Below are positions 9,810 through 21,270 of a stretch of DNA of 64,000 nucleotides, piece by piece. The translations under genes and the position numbers were made by a program. Below the pieces are notes generated by a model, which searched no databases, had not been told where the DNA came from, and worked only from the letters and a program-made list of their open reading frames with translations. The first letter of the stretch is position 1, and each line of letters begins with the position of its first letter. The stretch comes from Phallus indusiatus (Eukaryota > Basidiomycota > Agaricomycetes > Phallales > Phallaceae). The stretch lies in assembly GCA_027605045.1 (NCBI GenBank), contig JAQFWX010000012.1, positions 260,930-324,929 on the forward strand, written 5' to 3'.

Positions 9810-12800
9810 CTATGATTTATTACACTCTGTCCATCTCGTACCATGTACGAACTTGTCAAAATTAACTTTAGTAATATGTTCCGCAGCTATGTGCGTTACA
9901 CACGGACGCCAAAGTCCTCGTCGTCGCTCTGGAGGAACCCAGAATAAGTATTCACCTTTCGAACCCATAATCCAACCATTCGGAGATATCTGTGCAAAAT
10001 CCGTGAAGAGGGCTTTTTTCCATGCCATTTTTGCATACTTCAAGTCTTCCCTGTTAAAAATACAATAAAACACACTTGTTAATGAGTAAGACGCAACTCA
10101 CCCTCCAGTTTCCCCTTCCGGCCGATCAAATGGGGGTGCATTCTGATCAGCCTCCAAGCTACTCTCGTATAAAGGGGACAAAATGTTGTGCATGTCCAAG
10201 TTCCAAATTGTTCCAAATGCATTGTGAGCTAATACGAAATGACGACCATTCAAGGCCATCAATGGTGATCTGCCCCAGGTGATAAAATGCGAGATTGTCT
10301 TTGATATTTCTTTTCCGGTTTCTATCTCCCAAATGGTGATATATCTTCGAGTGATTTGTGAGGAGTGGGATATAATGAGAGATGTTGAATCATTGGAAAA
10401 GTGAAACGTATGAACGTTGTAGCTTGACCATGAACCCAGAATCATTACTTCATCATCCATGTCCCAAAGTTTCAGCTGGTGAATACGAATTTCATGATTA
10501 AATACAATCCATGCCACATATTTATTGTCCGGGGAGAACTGCGGCCGTGATTTTTTGTTGAGGTTTTTGTTTTTGAAGTCGAAGAAATGCTCGTGTTCAC
10601 CGCCAGATGCATTCAGAATTGTAATCCCTGATTGTGCGATACATGCAATTCGTGTTTCGTTAGCAGAAAACACCGCCTTCAACAAAGGCGAGGGAGATTG
10701 AAAAGATATTTCGGAGATAATTTGGGAGGGAAATTCTCGAACTTCGATTGATACCCATTGATTTGCGTAAGATGCAATAAGGAACTTCAGTCCTCTGGTG
10801 CAAAAAGCAGGAGCCTGTATCCATTTTGGAACCACGTGCATTTCGTGAACCAACTGACGCGTAGAAACATTCCATAATTTAATATTTCCATTCGAGTTTG
10901 CGGAGATAATGTCATCGCCGATGGGAGAAAACGCAAGTGCAAAGATATCGTGCTCGCTTTCCTCGAGAATGAACTCTCCTTTTTCATCCCAGATAACGAG
11001 TCGATAATTGAGGGTATATCCTACACACGCGTGTTGGGATAATATAGGCACAGAAATGTGAGAGTTATCGTCGATTTTCTGTTTCAAAACAATGTTGTTT
11101 GTTGTGGTGATGTCCGAGATTTGGAGGTAACGATCCGTACCAGACCGGAGTTCCTGAACCAAGTACCGATTGAGTAACCATATCTGCAGCGTACCAGCCG
11201 AACCATCACGTCCCAACGTGTTGTCCGAGTTGTCATTCCACCGTTGTATGCATACTGTACCATCGGTCGTACCTAATGCTATAAACTCCGAATCAGAAGA
11301 TATTGCGATAGTCTTGATACAATTCTCGATCGAGTTTGTAAAAACCAGTTCTCCTGTTTGTATGCTCCGAATATTGTAGGTTTTACCGGAATAGTAAAGG
11401 AAGTGTTCGTTATTCGGAAAGAAAGTAACTCCTTCAATGAGAACATTGATGTCGTCGATCTTGTGAACTTCTGATTTCGTCGGTACATTGCAGATCTTTA
11501 AGGATGAGACCGTCGCAAAAGCAATCCACTCGTCGTTGAGGGCCTTTATTTGAATTCGACGCTTCGGGGCTTGTACCCAAGTCGCGATGCATTCCTCAGC
11601 GTGAATATCCCATATACAGACTGTGGTGTTATTTTTAGTATGGTCCGCGTGAACAAAAGCCAGGAGGTTGCCACTCGGAGAAAAGATGCTACGAGAGTCA
11701 TTTTGGACTGCGCTCAGGCTCATACGGTCGTGGGAACCGTTGTTCTGGACGGTCTTCCTCTGAGTCTCCAAAGTCTTGTCTGCCTTGGTATGTATATCGT
11801 ATAGCCGTAGTTTATTTTTTGAGTTTGAGGCTATGAAACGCCCATCTGAGGATATTGTGCAAAATCGGCTTTGGCCTTGGAAGACGCCTTGATAAGGATA
11901 GTGGGATGTATGATCTTTCATGAAGGTTGATTCTCGGATAACACCGTTTTTGGCTGACGAATATACGGACACTCTGTCCGTAGAGAATATGACGTCGCGT
12001 AAAGCGAAGGCTTTTTTGGGCTTGTATGAATAGGCCATCTCTCCGGTCTCGTAATTCCAGATCCACAATTCGCCGTTGTCGAATCCAGCCGCGATGTATG
12101 GACCATAGGGAGAAAATGCAACTTTGAAAGGCTTTGCATTATCGTGTTTTTTCAGGTGCTTGATTTTCGGAGCGGGTGTGAGGGATTTGTCGACATTAAT
12201 AGTCAACAGTTGAGGATACAACGGAAAGTATTGTTTGAATACGAAAGAGTCACTTGAGGTGAAGGGAAGAGCAGAAAGGTAAAGATGTGGGGTGCTAAAT
12301 GTCATCACATCTCTGAAGTCATATCCAAATCGCCGCGCGTCCTCCGCCTTCTCGGCTAGCTCACTATCCACGTCCTGAGAAAATTGGTTAAATTTAGCAA
12401 GTTATGTACCGTGAAAGATCACAAACTTTACACCAAGCGGCAAGAATCTTCATTGACTTAATACCCTCGTCAACCCGACGCAGTAAGCTGAGTACCTCTA
12501 ACAAGTAAAGTAATTTGACATGCACGAGGGTGCGGACTTCCTCCAAGATATCGTTTCTGGTGTCTGTGTTTTCTTCGGTGTTAGAATGTTTAAGATGAAA
12601 GGCCCAAAAACGGCAAGCATATAACAAGTGCGACGGTATCGCTTTGTCAATACGATCTTCCAGCTTAATTATATCCCGATTTTTCATGTGCGACGGTATA
12701 GCTTCGCCAATAGGAGCTTCCAGCTTAAATATATCCCGATTCTTTTTGTGCGACGTTTTCAGATCGCAGATGTTGAAACGGAGTGTTCGGTTCATCAACT

Positions 12801-15393
12801 TCAAACACCCAAGCGAGAAGGAATCTTGATTTGAAGTGTCGATGTGATATGAATTGGGCTTCGCGAGACCGTTATGTTGGAAAAAATCGAACAGCGAGGA
12901 GTGAAAAGGACGAATGGGTTCAGTGTCATTGCCAATACCGAGAAAAAGAGAACCAAAAGGAGATAATATCGTTTTAGGGTGATGAATGACGTCTTGAAAG
13001 ATATTTTCTAGTGCTTGCATAGAAAGCGGCCTCTGCGAAGTCATAAGTGCGCCGACAATGAGTTTGAAGTCGCGCATGAAATCGGGGTCCTCCAGTTCCG
13101 ACTGGCCCGAAAGGTTTATAATGATTCGTTCATACAAATCGTTTAGCGTCAATCCCGAGTCTGCGACGCAAGCTTTCCAGCGTTTTTCTATTGACGGAGG
13201 ATGTCGAGTATAGGGGTCTATGAATCGGCAGGCGGTCTCTGCCCACTGGAAGAGGCGTTCAGAGCGCTTCGTCAACACGCTACTCCAATTTTCATCAATT
13301 CCGTGCAATATATGCGAGATTGATTTAAGTCTGAACGAGATATATTTTTCAATATCCGATACTGTTTCGCCCGCGGAAATATCGGTCATCCGTTTACATA
13401 GAACGGCCGAGTTCTTGGACAAGAGTTCGATGTCCTGCTCCGGACAAGAGGTCACGATAATGCGATAATTGTCGGGAAACTCTTCGCATCTCCCAAACAG
13501 TAGATCCAAGATAATTTGACGTTCTGCACGTCCTCCGCACTCGTTTAAGGCATCGATGACAATGACGACAGGGCCACCAATCGGTGTTGTTTTTTGAGCC
13601 GGTTTGACGATAAGCTCGTTGAACTGCCTCACGGGATCGGTGGATGTGCTGATATCGATATTCCTAGCAATCTCTACTAGGCTTCTTCGCCACACAGGAT
13701 CAACATCCGCGAGTTTCCGGGATATAGTGCTGAAAAATTGTCCGCAGTCATCTTTGTAGCTTCGGTTGAAACAAAATATAGCCCCTAGTCGATTCTGTCC
13801 TTGAAATATATCGGCAATGGTATGAGCGACCGCAGACTTTCCCATCCCAGATTGTCCAGTAAGAAGTAAAATTCGTTGCGGAGCATCGCTGCCCACCCAT
13901 CGGAATAACTCATTGATTATGCTTTGACGAGTTCCCGGATGGCATCTCTTCTCTGAAACAAATCCAGCATGGCTAGCGTATGGTATTTCTTTGAGAAGAA
14001 GCAAATCGTCTGAGCTCGATTAAAATAATTTATGCTTGAAGTTAGAGAGAAAAAAAATTAGTTTGCTTACTTGATTCGCCAGAAATCTCAGCCGTTCGGA
14101 GTGTCACGATACTCGTTTCTAAAGTAACAAAATTGTTAATCACAGATATTATGTGATCAAATTTCTCATTAAACTCCTTGATCTTGCTATCCATGATATT
14201 ACTCCTCCAAAGCTTTTTGGCTAAGAAGATGTTTTAAGTATAGTATGATATTTAAAATCAAGAAAAAGACACACCTTCGTTGGATTTGGTATAGTCTTGT
14301 ATACAGAATGCACATTCAGATGTCTGTTTAGCTAATGTCTCCAAAACTGCGCTTTGCTTCGTTTTTAGAAAGGATATTCGTTCTGAGACCATAATGTACT
14401 CGTAAGTCCCCTTGAGTTTCTCACACAATTTACGGATGTTATCGTTACGGTCCCGAATCTGTAAACAAGTCTAGAACAGGATGAATATATATATGGCGAC
14501 GAAGAAAAAATGAACAACTTGGGGAATGAGAGACAGAACAGACCATGCTAGCTTCACATAGTTGTTAACCTGCGTAAAAATGTCAAAATAATACCTAATA
14601 GAAGCCACTTAACAAGACATACAGGGGCGATTGAGTCCATTACTGTCATGAAAGTTTGGAAATGAGATAGAAATAAAGACCACGTGTCTGCGCCTTCTTC
14701 TGAAGTGTGTGTAAGTGCGTGTGTATGTGCCTTTTAGTAAAATGTATTGGCGCACTGGGCAACATATTAGACGTTTCGTCAATGACCTCGCTGATAGGGT
14801 TCGGTACTTTCTCAATGTTTATTAAGGTCATCCGATAGCGTATATCGATATCCAAATTGCATAAGCCTTCCATAGCAATTCTTAGCATAAAACATATTGT
14901 ATTTAGGGCGTTACAAACCGGTGTCAGCCTGTGTTTTGAGGAGATCGGCAATTTTATAGTCGCATGTACCGATAGTACTAAAGATACCGATGCGACGGGT
15001 TTTGATAACTCTAAAATTAACCATGGACTGGTCTGTACCGTTGGTGTATCTGCACATAGATAATAAGAATGAGATATTATAATTTTAAACAGCTTACATT
15101 CGAAACGGTCCATTCCAGCTCACGCTGTTTCCTTCCAGACGTTTCTTCTCGGTTTGTTGGGAATTTCGCCCGTCGTTTATATGGATATGAAACCTTGAAT
15201 TTTTTGTTCCGTGCGACTTTAAATCAGCCAATTTGATACCTAATGATAAAGTTAGCTATAATTATTTACAAATCATTGAAAAAGTCATGAGTGGAGCTCA
15301 CTGGATATCTTTACACATTGTCTGAACGTACAAGCATTCAGCACGAATCACGGAGGGTAATAGATTAGCGTACAGAGGATTGTTAGACTCCAT
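9810..15393 (-). CDS. NACHT-WD40 STAND-type receptor with C2-like N-terminus
   Basis: This is a fungal NOD-like (STAND) protein of roughly 1,450 residues, expected to act in self/non-self recognition or programmed cell death. The start at 15393 reads MESNNPLYANLLPSVIRAE. The next exons (15105-15240, 14980-15060) read IKLADLKSHGTKNSRFHIHI and SWNGPFRM, then SPWLILELSKP, resembling a C2-like beta-sandwich. Helical exons follow (14275-14460, 14080-14195). The NACHT core lies at about 13000-13950: Walker A GQSGMGKS, Walker B VVIVIDALNE, then RIIVTSCPE. The large exon 10098-12371 encodes repeated WD40 blades such as FIALGTTDGTVCIQRW and DDIISANSNGNIKLWN. A final exon at 9810-10044 (WVPPERRRGL, C-terminus WTECNKS) completes the propeller. 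A phase-0 join from AAWCK (about 12420) to DVDSELA (12374) links NACHT and WD40 parts. Both ATPase motifs are intact. The ligand is unknown. Confidence 0.85.
12630..12755 (-). repeat. 63-bp in-frame tandem repeat in the NACHT-WD40 gene
   Basis: Two adjacent 63-bp units encode 21-residue repeats, KNRDIFKLEAPIGEAIPSH and KNRDIIKLEDRIDKAIPSH, in the helical linker between NACHT and WD40 parts. Because the unit is a multiple of three, the frame is kept. The copies differ at several positions in both DNA and protein, so the repeat is not brand new. Confidence 0.8.
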
Positions 15394-16230
15394 TGTTAGT
15401 ACGACCGATGAAACAAATGAAACCAACGTAGGTGGACAAATTAAAGCGTATTGAAGGAGAGGGAGGGAGTGAGTGAACGGGTCTAGGACTCACGACTGTA
15501 TTTAGGCCAACCGCAAATAACGATACACCGGTGCTCAAAAATCGATCTTTTGGAATCCATCTTTTAGAACCATCTTCCGTACGATACTGCAATGCAATGT
15601 GCGCTGACATGGCACCTCAGTTCCAATCGCACGGTGATTCACGTATGTAAAGTTTAGGTAGCCTTCTTTTACATATGATATCAATGATTCTGCTCAGTTA
15701 ATTTGTTGGATATGTAATATATTTTGAATAAGATGACATATCACGCCAAAATTAGCAATACAGGACGCACACGAATTTGAATAGTTGGAGGATTTTTTAT
15801 GAAGATCGATCCAAAAAGAAACTAGTAGGAAGCGGTGTTGGTGTCACGTTGTCACGTCACACGGCCACGATTGGGCCACGAGGGACAGTTGGCGGGCAGA
15901 CCTTTTGATCCCTGTGAGTACTGTGAGAAAAATCGAGATGGGGGCAGATGATTGAATTGCTGTGGGCGCTCAAATAAATCTACTAGATGCGACCCGGAAC
16001 GGAGCCACAAAACCCCTTGCATCTGATTATTGATATCGTCAAACACCTTAAGTAAATACGAACACTACTATTCTCATTCCATTTATTCACAATATAAAGA
16101 TTGTCACGTTTATTATGCACTATCATCGCTTTGAGGACATACTGTCAAAACCTAATTCACACGCCAACACGATTTTTTTACTGGGGAAACCGGATTGAGA
16201 TTCCTCGTCATCAAAAACCAGCATCCTTCA
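15394..16230. other. Upstream region of the receptor gene
   Basis: A minus-strand frame at 15500-15610 (MSAHIALQYRTEDGSKRWIP) ends at a GTGAGT donor and could be an upstream exon or part of another transcript, but nothing confirms it. The rest shows no recognisable gene. Confidence 0.35.
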
Positions 16231-16326
16231 AGAAATTTTCTCCTTTTTACAGGACTAACCGGTGCAGGACGAACATTTACCACCTTCGCATTTATGGAAA
16301 GAATCTTATCTTTTTCGAAGGAGTGA
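16180..16326 (+). pseudogene. P-loop NTPase fragment (decayed)
   Basis: The plus strand reads LVIKNQHPSRNFLLF then TGLTGAGRTFTTFAFMERIL before a TGA at 16324. The GLTGAGRT segment resembles a Walker A loop with Lys replaced by Arg. No complete domain surrounds it. It could be the N-terminal piece of the helicase whose C-terminal piece lies at 16686-16978, or a remnant of a P-loop GTPase-like gene. The missing lysine and the stop point to a relic. Confidence 0.4.
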
Positions 16327-16685
16327 GACACCGGGCGGGGGTGGGCTTGGACAAGTGCGCCTTTCATCATCGAGAGCACCACTTTCGGATCGTATAAAAT
16401 CGTTTCCTTTGTATAATGAAAAAGGTTGCAGTGCCTAGCTTTGGTCAAGGTAAGCAAAAAATCTCTATCTTTACATACAAACTCACTCTTTAGCGGTACT
16501 TTTGTAGGCTAAAGGTTGTTCTTCTGACTTTTGACATGCCAAAGGCAGTGGGAGCGACATCGCAATCCGGGTCTTCAATCGGTTGAACGGAATCGTCTAT
16601 GTAACCTGTCTCGAGGTTGGTAATCTGGGCACCCGGCGTAACAAGCATTAGGATCATTTTAGAGTTACTCATCGAGAACAATTCG

Positions 16686-16978
16686 CAGTCATGGCCGCAT
16701 ACGCATTTACCGACTACAAAAGTCAAGGTCAAATAATTAGCCACGTGATAATTGATATAGCAAAGCCCCCAACAGCAGGATTGATGCCGTTCAACACATT
16801 GTTGAGGTCCAAAAGTCGTGAATTTACGCGTTTGCTGAGAAAATGCAATACAAATATCTTCAACCGACCGTTAGAGCGAGGATTGAAATTATTCGACGAC
16901 CGATTGTCTTTGATGGATGAAGAAAATAAAAAGGGATCTGAAGGTATGAGAGCAAACCCTTGCAAGCCCGACAGATGA
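16686..16978 (+). pseudogene. Helitron/PIF1-type helicase C-terminal fragment
   Basis: The frame gives AYAFTDYKSQGQIISHVIID and then KPPTAGLMPFN, RSKSREFTRLL. This is the last motif block of PIF1-like/Helitron helicases, whose intact version has ALSRSKS. Here the VALS part is lost (NTLLRSKS), and the preceding helicase core is missing. It shares this block with 23503-23832, so both derive from one helicase family. It has no complete domain and is surely inactive. Confidence 0.75.
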
Positions 16979-18250
16979 GATAACCAAACGAATAATAGAT
17001 GGACAAAATCAACAAAACGATTTGGTAGGTCATTCTGGGGTAGGACACGTTGTGGAGTAAAGGAAGTATTTGTATACTTGTGCAGAAACAAAGCTACACT
17101 ACAAATGCTTGCATACATATGCCAGTTCACGCGCACGATTCATGGAACGAGTAAAAATACACCTGTGGCTTACGTAAGGAAACTACCTGATAAGGGAGAA
17201 AAAATACACACACAACGCCAAATACAAATAAACGTGCGGTGGAAGCAAATTCTACGGACGGTGCCGGTGAGATCTTGAGAGCCCCTTGCAGGGAATTTGA
17301 ATGGTGCATGCTATGGTACAACATCTGCCATTCCGTATTCCACTTGTATTCCACCATGTATAGAGCACTGCGACTTTGGCAGATATATCCTGGGCCACTT
17401 ACAGTGAATTTTCCTACCTCTGACGCACCAGACTGCGCTTTGATCGCAGTCCGCGTCCATAGGGTCTCCATCACCGTCCAGGGCGACAGCGGTGCATTCA
17501 TATTTTATCAACGTGAGCAGCATTGGGCTCCCGTCTTCGTTTAACATATCTAAACACTATTTGATTTGACATTTTTCATCTTTCATTTACTACAGGAGCT
17601 AATACATATATCCGAAATTCGTCAACTAAGAACTTCGCTTATGTCTTGGTGAGCCCGGTCCCAACTCACCTGAGTTTTAGTGATCTCATTTTCGCTCATT
17701 CTCACCTTAATACGTAAATCCAAGGAAGGAGACAGGGCGCTGCAAAAGGTGCTGTGCTGTTCTGTTAGCGAGCGGGCAACCGGTGACGTATCCACTGTCT
17801 AAATCTAACTCAGCCCAAACGAAACCCGAAGCTTTTTGAGGACGGCTGGTGAAGGCCTCTAATTTTCCCATGGTAATACAAAACATCAAAAAAGCCTCGG
17901 CTGTTCGGAAAAAAAAAAATACCGCAAGATACCACAATAACCGGATGCATTTGTCGAAACTTAGGTGTAGCGTCGGGTGAAAGCGGGGTAAGGCGAATCC
18001 GCCCAATCTATGGACCGACTGATCCAAAGCACTGAAAACTACTGAAACATAGTGAACTCTTGGAACAGTATAAATCGTTATGACCGGAGTTGAAAGGGTT
18101 GTGGTGTTGTTACGCCGTGCTTCTCGATGAAGTCTATCCTTTCTCACCTCCGTAATTGTGTGAAGACTGGCGTACGATGACCGCCCTTCTTTGTCTTGTA
18201 GGACATTACTCTCCGAATTAAATCACACGGCCCCGGAGTTGGAACGGGTC
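16979..18250. other. Region with unassigned minus-strand frames near helicase debris
   Basis: Two minus-strand frames look partly coding: 17311-17547 (YECTAVALDGDGDPMDADC) and 17707-17890 (ASGFVWAELDLDSGYVTGC). Neither matches a family I know, and I could not join them by splice sites. The motif GGAAGCAAATTCTACGG at 17241 recurs at 24284, in both cases a few hundred bases downstream of a helicase fragment, hinting at a shared element end. Confidence 0.35.
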
Positions 18251-18266
18251 TATAAGATATAAAAAG
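18251..18266 (+). promoter_or_regulatory. TATA-type element of lactonase-like gene 1
   Basis: TATAAGATATAAAAAG lies about 76-91 bp upstream of the start codon at 18342, a normal distance for a fungal TATA box, and a CT-rich stretch follows. Confidence 0.5.
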
Positions 18267-18341
18267 CAACAATACCCTCAAGTTTTTCCATTCTTCTCAT
18301 CTCGTTAGGTTCATTACTCGACCATTGAGCTTTCATTTACG

Positions 18342-19985
18342 ATGATAAGGATACACATTAATTTAATCATCGCTTTTTTGGCTTGCCTACCTCTCTTTAA
18401 AGCATCTCAAACTTCCACATGTTCTTCCCAAACCGACCTCGGTGCTCTTTACAGTGAATCACGTCTTTTTTCTTTGCCGACCAATTCTTGATAAATTATG
18501 CAGCTATGACCAATGACCTTGATGGAAACTCTGTCATTGCCCTTACCATTGGACCAGATGGTAAATTAACCGCTAAAAGTGCAACATCCACTGGAGGAAC
18601 AGGTATGTCGTACCACGCACTTGCCAGTAGATTCCTTGATATGCTGATATATATATTGTTTAAGGCGCAACACCTGGAATTCCCGGTGGCGACCCTTCAT
18701 CTTCACAAGATATCATGACGGTCTCTGGTAGTCGTTTGTATGTCGCGAACGTAAACAAGTAATTTACCCTCTCTTTGGAATTTCCTCCTCAATCTTCTTT
18801 CGTTACAGCTTGGGTCTAACACTCTCTCTGCGTTGGAAATCGACACAGACGATCCAACGAAGCTCTCGTTAATTGGCAAACCGATTTCTACCAAGGGTGA
18901 TTTCCCTGTCTCTGTCGCTGTTTCTCCACGCACTGGCCAGGTGTGCGTCCTCAATGGCGGTACTGTTGACCCCAAGTCTATCAATGGCGTAAAGTATGGC
19001 CCAGATCAAAAAATCTTAAAAAAATTTATGCTGACCCGTTTCTTGTATTCGAAATGAACAGTTGCTACAAACAAGATAAACGCGAAGGTCTCATCGAGAT
19101 TCCTAACACCTTCCGACCTCTCGGTCAAAACATCACGTTTAGCCCAATTGGACTATTAGCCGCACCCTCCCAAGTGGTGTGGTCTCCGGATGGCAAGGTA
19201 CTTTACGCAGTCGTGAAAGGAATCCCTGGCACACAAAACGGATTTATCGCCTCTTGGACTGTTGACACCAAGACTGGAGCCCTCTCACAGAACTTTACAA
19301 AATCCGAAACTCCTGCGCTAGGAGGACTTCCGTTCTCCATGACCCCCGTAGAAGGCACAGAGGGTGGATACCTCGTAGCCGACATTCTTCAAGGTTATGA
19401 TATCTTCAGCTTCCCCGATCCTGCAGGTGAAGGGTTGAGCGCTAGTCACAGCATTCCAGGGGAACAGGCTGCATGCTGGAGCAGAGGGAGCAAGAAAACG
19501 GGTAACATATATGTTGGTGTAAGTGGCGAATTCCTTTGGGTAATTATATAATCTTGTTGAAGCTGAAATTCGTTTGCGTGTAGGACTTGAGCGGAGTGGT
19601 CACTGAGGTTCACGTCGATACGCGACTTCAGCCTCAGATTATCACACAATACGATCTAAGCATGGGCGCGGAAGTTGGGCTCAATGAGGAACTTATCGGA
19701 CACTTTCCCAAAAAGGAGTGAGTAGACGCAGCACCGCTTAATCTGATCGTCCTTGCTGACAATTTAAAAGTTACCTTTATGTTCTTTTGGGTCTAGCGAA
19801 TAAGATCGTCACTTTGGATCTGGAAGCACCAGGCCAAGCGAATGTCATTCAAGAGTTCAATTTGACCACAGTAAATCAATTGGGCGTCACGATTAGTACG
19901 TAGCTTTTATTTCCTTGATCCTACAGAGACTGAACGACGTTTAGATGGGAACCTAACGGCGGGTTTGGCCATTTTCCAATCTTAA
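18342..19985 (+). CDS. Secreted lactonase-type seven-bladed beta-propeller, copy 1
   Basis: Members of this family (PF10282, 6-phosphogluconolactonase / 3-carboxymuconate cyclase-like) fold as seven-bladed propellers; basidiomycete secreted copies have no proven substrate. Eight exons join in frame. Exon 1 carries a signal peptide (MIRIHINLIIAFLACLPLF). Then come LGALYTMTNDLDGNSV, GPDGKLTAKSA, RLYVAN, DFPVSVAVSPRTGQVCVLNG, NCYKQDKREGLIEIP, VVWSPDGKVLYAVVKG, DLSGVVTEVHVD, YLYVLLGLANKIVTLDLE and the final GNLTAGLAIFQS, stop at 19983-19985. The repeated 'F/V-S-x-D-G-x-x-L/V-Y' strands mark the blades. It heads an array of paralogues at 21271, 25298, 28447 and 40565, all on the plus strand with the same intron positions. 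Confidence 0.85.
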
Positions 19986-20223
19986 ATTTTTCTAATGTTA
20001 TGGACTTTGAGAAACATTCGTATTGACTTACTATGTTAATCAGATGTACATAATAAATATAGTATTGCGAGTATAATTTTTATTTGGACATGCTTAATGG
20101 CATTTGGATGTATTGTGCTTTTGATAATCCAGTGGCTGTCCATTTATATGGTTTCTCGTGTGTTGGGCAAGTTGAGGCACTGAGCCGGTGCCTAAAGAAG
20201 ACTTTGGCCGAGATGCATAGATT
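19986..20223. other. Intergenic gap before the duplicated block
   Basis: It holds the 3' flank of copy 1. No gene is seen. Confidence 0.4.
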
Positions 20224-21270
20224 ACGTGTCCTCGGAGGATGCAGTTATGTGAAGTTCAAAATCTGGCCGTCAGCGCGATCACGACACGGAAAAGCGCCAG
20301 GTGGAGCGGCGCGTTCAAATTTAACCCCATCACATTCGCTTTTGTCCAACGCCTTGTTGTTACAAGTTCCTATACTTATCAAAACGCTTTTTTTTGGTCA
20401 TATGATTATGTTCACGGAATTATCATTATCCCTTTTCTGAAATATAAAAAGACCTTGCCGCCCACTTTGGCGTTGCTCTGGTCCTTTCGTTCTTGAAAGG
20501 TGACAAAACAGGATGCCGTTGGTGAGTTTTGTTGTTCCCGAGATCCGATGGACAGTTACATCAAGCCGTTTCTTCCATTAGGAATTCGAGACTACAAATG
20601 CCTAAATTCTCCAGCGAATTGTATGGGGACCATCAGATACTCCCATCGACAAATTATCTCACATTGACTGAAGTATGGGTAGGATAAATAGATGGCTAGG
20701 TATTGGTCAGTGCTTCTTATAGTGCGAGATGTTGATAGAAATGGCAGTAGAGACAGAATAGATGGACAACAAAATGTTTGGTAGGTTTTTTCGGCTTCAA
20801 ACCCTTTCCGATCGTTTTTCCACCCACAGTGGAGCATGCATGCGCACTCGTACCTCAATATCCAATATTCAATCATCAAGTTCCCTTCAGGTACTTCGTT
20901 GCAGCCCGCCAACAGCTCATGTATAGATGTTCGTCTCCGATTATTCACTCCTTCCTTGATGAATGCTTTTTGGCAATCGTGCAGTCTCATCGCATGTAAT
21001 TGGTCTATGTTGTAAATCTAAGATAACCTTGCTGGTCATATTGTCCCAGACAACCTCTCCAACATTTCTGTCGAGAACTTATGCCGAACCTTGCCGCTCA
21101 TGTCCAACTAGTATGGATCAAGGTATGTATTATTATTAGAGGTTCGACTGTATGTATTTGAAATGGAAATTTTCAAGAAGTCGGTATTTGTCACTTATAC
21201 ATTTATATATAAACTGCAATGATGGCCTAAGTTACAAGTTCGCGCGATTTGTTCCACTATCCAGCCCATA

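Noticed and set aside
17239..17544. 101-codon plus-strand frame
   Set aside because: It overlaps minus-strand frames with better composition and contains many Trp, Cys and Arg codons typical of an antisense shadow.
20084..20496. Overlapping plus-strand frames (118 and 85 codons) in the duplicated leader
   Set aside because: Neither frame is kept in both units: frame lengths and starts differ between 20084-20496 and 24176-24686, and no family is seen.
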